A program made the translations under genes and the position numbers. A stretch of DNA of 47,529 bases, taken from assembly GCA_964603985.1 (NCBI GenBank), contig CAZRXG010000034.1:1-47529 (forward strand), written 5' to 3'. This stretch comes from CAZRXG01 sp964603985 (lineage in GTDB: Bacteria; Chloroflexota; Anaerolineae; Aggregatilineales; UBA3940). Under the pieces are notes generated by a model that ran no database searches, was not told the DNA's origin, and worked only from the letters and a program-made list of their open reading frames with translations. Shown in pieces: positions 46,141 to 47,529 of the stretch. The first letter of the stretch is position 1, and each line of letters begins with the position of its first letter.

Positions 46141-47385
46141 ATGCGCATCATACGCGTTGTTGTGCTCGCATTGGTGGGGCTTGCCCTGCTGACGGGCTGC
46201 GCGCTCTTTTCAGGCCAGCAGCAGGCCGCGCCGCCGCCCCCGGCGGAGGCCGTCGAGACCCTGCCGACCATCACGCCCACCCTTGAGCCGACATCCATCC
46301 CCGGCGAGATGCCCGTGCTGCCCACCCCGTCGCCGACGCTGGCGCCGCTTGGCACGGCGGGGCCTGGAGAGATCCTGTTCGTCCGCATGGGGCAGGTGTG
46401 GGCCATCGGGCCGGACGGCTCCGGCGAGCGCTCGATCACCGAGTTTCCGTCGGAACCGGGCATCCGCGATCTGACTGTCTCCCCCGACGGGCGCTATCTG
46501 GCCTTCAGCGTGAATTCGCAGCAGGTGGTTGTCACCGACCTCACGCAGGGGCAGCAGGCGATAGTGGACGAGGTAACCGACGGCGGGGTCGGCTCGTTTG
46601 TCTGGTCCCCTGCCGGTGATGCACTCTACTACCAGAAGCTGGTGATCGACCCCGAAGTGGCTGGCCCGTCCGGCCACGTGTGGAAGGCAGCAATGCCCCC
46701 CGGCGACGTGCCCGTGCTGCAACCGGTCATCGAGGCCGACCCTGAGACCGCCGCCAGCCTGACGCCCATCGCCGCCCTGGAGGATGGTCGCCTGGTCGTC
46801 CGCGAGCTGACCGAGACCGGCGAGGGAGCCTCCCGCGTATTCTTCATCTACGATCCGGCCACCGGCGAGCGCGTCCCGCTGGCCGAGGACTACAGCCTGT
46901 GGGATGTGTCCCCCGACCACTCGAAGGCGCTGCTGTTCGACCTTGCCGAAGTGACGCCCGGACGCCAGGTCGAGCCGCTGGGGTTGTTTATGGGCGAGCT
47001 GAGTCCCAGCGAGGGCCTGGTCAACGTGCTGGCCGTATTGCCCACAGAGGGCACCGGTGTGTATCAGGCGGCCCGCTTCATGCCCGACAGCCTGGGTGTG
47101 ATCGCCCTGTATTCCGATCCAACCGGCCCTGAGTTTTCGCTCGGCTACCAGACGCGCGTCGTGCTGCTCCGGCCCGACGAGGGCGGCGTGTACCGGGCGA
47201 CGCCGCTCGATATCGCCGAGCAGACCAGCGACCTGGCCTTTTGCTGGCACGGCGACCTCGGTGTGGTGGTGCAGCGCTGGCTGGTCGAGAGCGATACCTC
47301 CGAGATCTGGCTGCTCCCGCCGGACGGCTCACCGGGCACCCGCCTGACGACGGGCGAGCAGCCGGTCGTCGTCGGCGGGCAGTAG
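46141..47385 (+). CDS. Beta-propeller (TolB/WD40-like) lipoprotein
   Basis: ATG 46141 is preferred to GTG 46132 because AAGGAG lies 8 bases upstream of the former and abuts the latter. The 414-residue protein has a lipoprotein signal (MRIIRVVVLALVGLALLTGC, Cys20) and a Pro/Thr-rich linker. A TolB-like propeller then follows, with repeats such as IRDLTVSPDGRYLAFSVNSQQVVVTDL, GSFVWSPAGDALYYQKLV, and LWDVSPDHSKALLFDL. It ends with a DLAFCWHGDLGVVVQRWLVESDTSEIWLLPPDGSPGTRLT blade. No catalytic residues are seen; it is probably a surface protein that binds partners. It is followed by a good terminator. Confidence 0.85.
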   Translation: MRIIRVVVLALVGLALLTGCALFSGQQQAAPPPPAEAVETLPTITPTLEPTSIPGEMPVLPTPSPTLAPLGTAGPGEILFVRMGQVWAIGPDGSGERSITEFPSEPGIRDLTVSPDGRYLAFSVNSQQVVVTDLTQGQQAIVDEVTDGGVGSFVWSPAGDALYYQKLVIDPEVAGPSGHVWKAAMPPGDVPVLQPVIEADPETAASLTPIAALEDGRLVVRELTETGEGASRVFFIYDPATGERVPLAEDYSLWDVSPDHSKALLFDLAEVTPGRQVEPLGLFMGELSPSEGLVNVLAVLPTEGTGVYQAARFMPDSLGVIALYSDPTGPEFSLGYQTRVVLLRPDEGGVYRATPLDIAEQTSDLAFCWHGDLGVVVQRWLVESDTSEIWLLPPDGSPGTRLTTGEQPVVVGGQ

Positions 47386-47403
47386 ATCAAATCCGCCTTT
47401 TCG

Positions 47404-47435
47404 GCAGGGCGCACGTAGCAGTGCGCCCTGCTTTT
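47404..47435 (+). terminator. Rho-independent terminator of the propeller lipoprotein gene
   Basis: GCAGGGCGCAC stem with its complement, loop around GTAGCA, followed by TTTT, about 20 bases after the stop. Beyond it, 47436-47529 holds no recognisable feature. Confidence 0.9.
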
Positions 47436-47529
47436 GTTACCCCAGCCCCCGCATGCATCTTGAGTATTTAATCCGGCCATGATGGAAATGCCGGTTTGTC
47501 CGGTTTCTCCCCTCCCCCCAGCGCCGTCA

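Overview
The window looks like chromosomal DNA from a high-GC bacterium, most plausibly a Chloroflexota (Anaerolineae-like) lineage. The basis is indirect: a Ser/Thr kinase fused to a formylglycine-generating-enzyme-like domain, LysM and SH3 lipoproteins with Thr/Pro-rich linkers, a fused ADP-forming acyl-CoA synthetase, a bacterial alpha-2-macroglobulin, FemAB-type transferases, and extended -10 promoters of the GGTACAAT type. No taxonomic marker is decisive. The only RNA gene seen is a bacterial RNase P RNA (29771-30165). No tRNA, rRNA, CRISPR array, transposase or prophage was recognised.

Layout. 1-5073: a partial beta-helix lipoprotein gene runs leftward, divergent from an operon for a kinase-FGE protein, a 95-residue unknown and a membrane-anchored WD40 propeller. 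The divergent intergenic region is a mirror: 54-bp arms (52/54 identical) plus duplicated promoters facing outward. 5301-10413: fused acyl-CoA synthetase (NDP-forming), an MDR oxidoreductase and a GT39-type membrane glycosyltransferase. 10426-13040: two leftward secreted LysM proteins sharing an undescribed C-terminal domain. 13512-17740: aldo/keto reductase, an aspartoacylase-like M14 protein, an M20 peptidase and a nitroreductase. 17829-20756: a degenerate response regulator with an apparently leaderless mRNA, hsp20 behind a palindromic operator, rpsT, a small membrane protein and a single-domain response regulator.

20959-24897 encodes a membrane-anchored CAP protein and a secreted subtilase. 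25259-29069 is a small surface-glycan cluster: flippase, hexapeptide acyltransferase and an alkaline-phosphatase-superfamily enzyme. 29158-31313 holds a GlsB-like membrane protein, rnpB and an SH3 lipoprotein. 31600-37593 is a 1997-residue alpha-2-macroglobulin with an intact CTEQ thioester. 37963-40069 holds an unknown protein, an ICMT-like methyltransferase and a PLP desulfhydrase. 40316-43105 is a leftward FemAB / PH-like / FemAB operon. 43558-45807 encodes two ABC-2 permeases without an ATPase, and 46141-47385 a beta-propeller lipoprotein.

Much of the content is envelope-directed: lipoproteins, LysM, CAP, subtilase, macroglobulin, FemAB and glycan genes. The most noteworthy non-coding structures are the mirrored divergent promoter/leader at 1301-1734 and a four-copy, roughly 200-260 bp, MITE-like repeat. 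All four copies sit in the same orientation just upstream of a promoter (29523, 37669, 43188, 45882).
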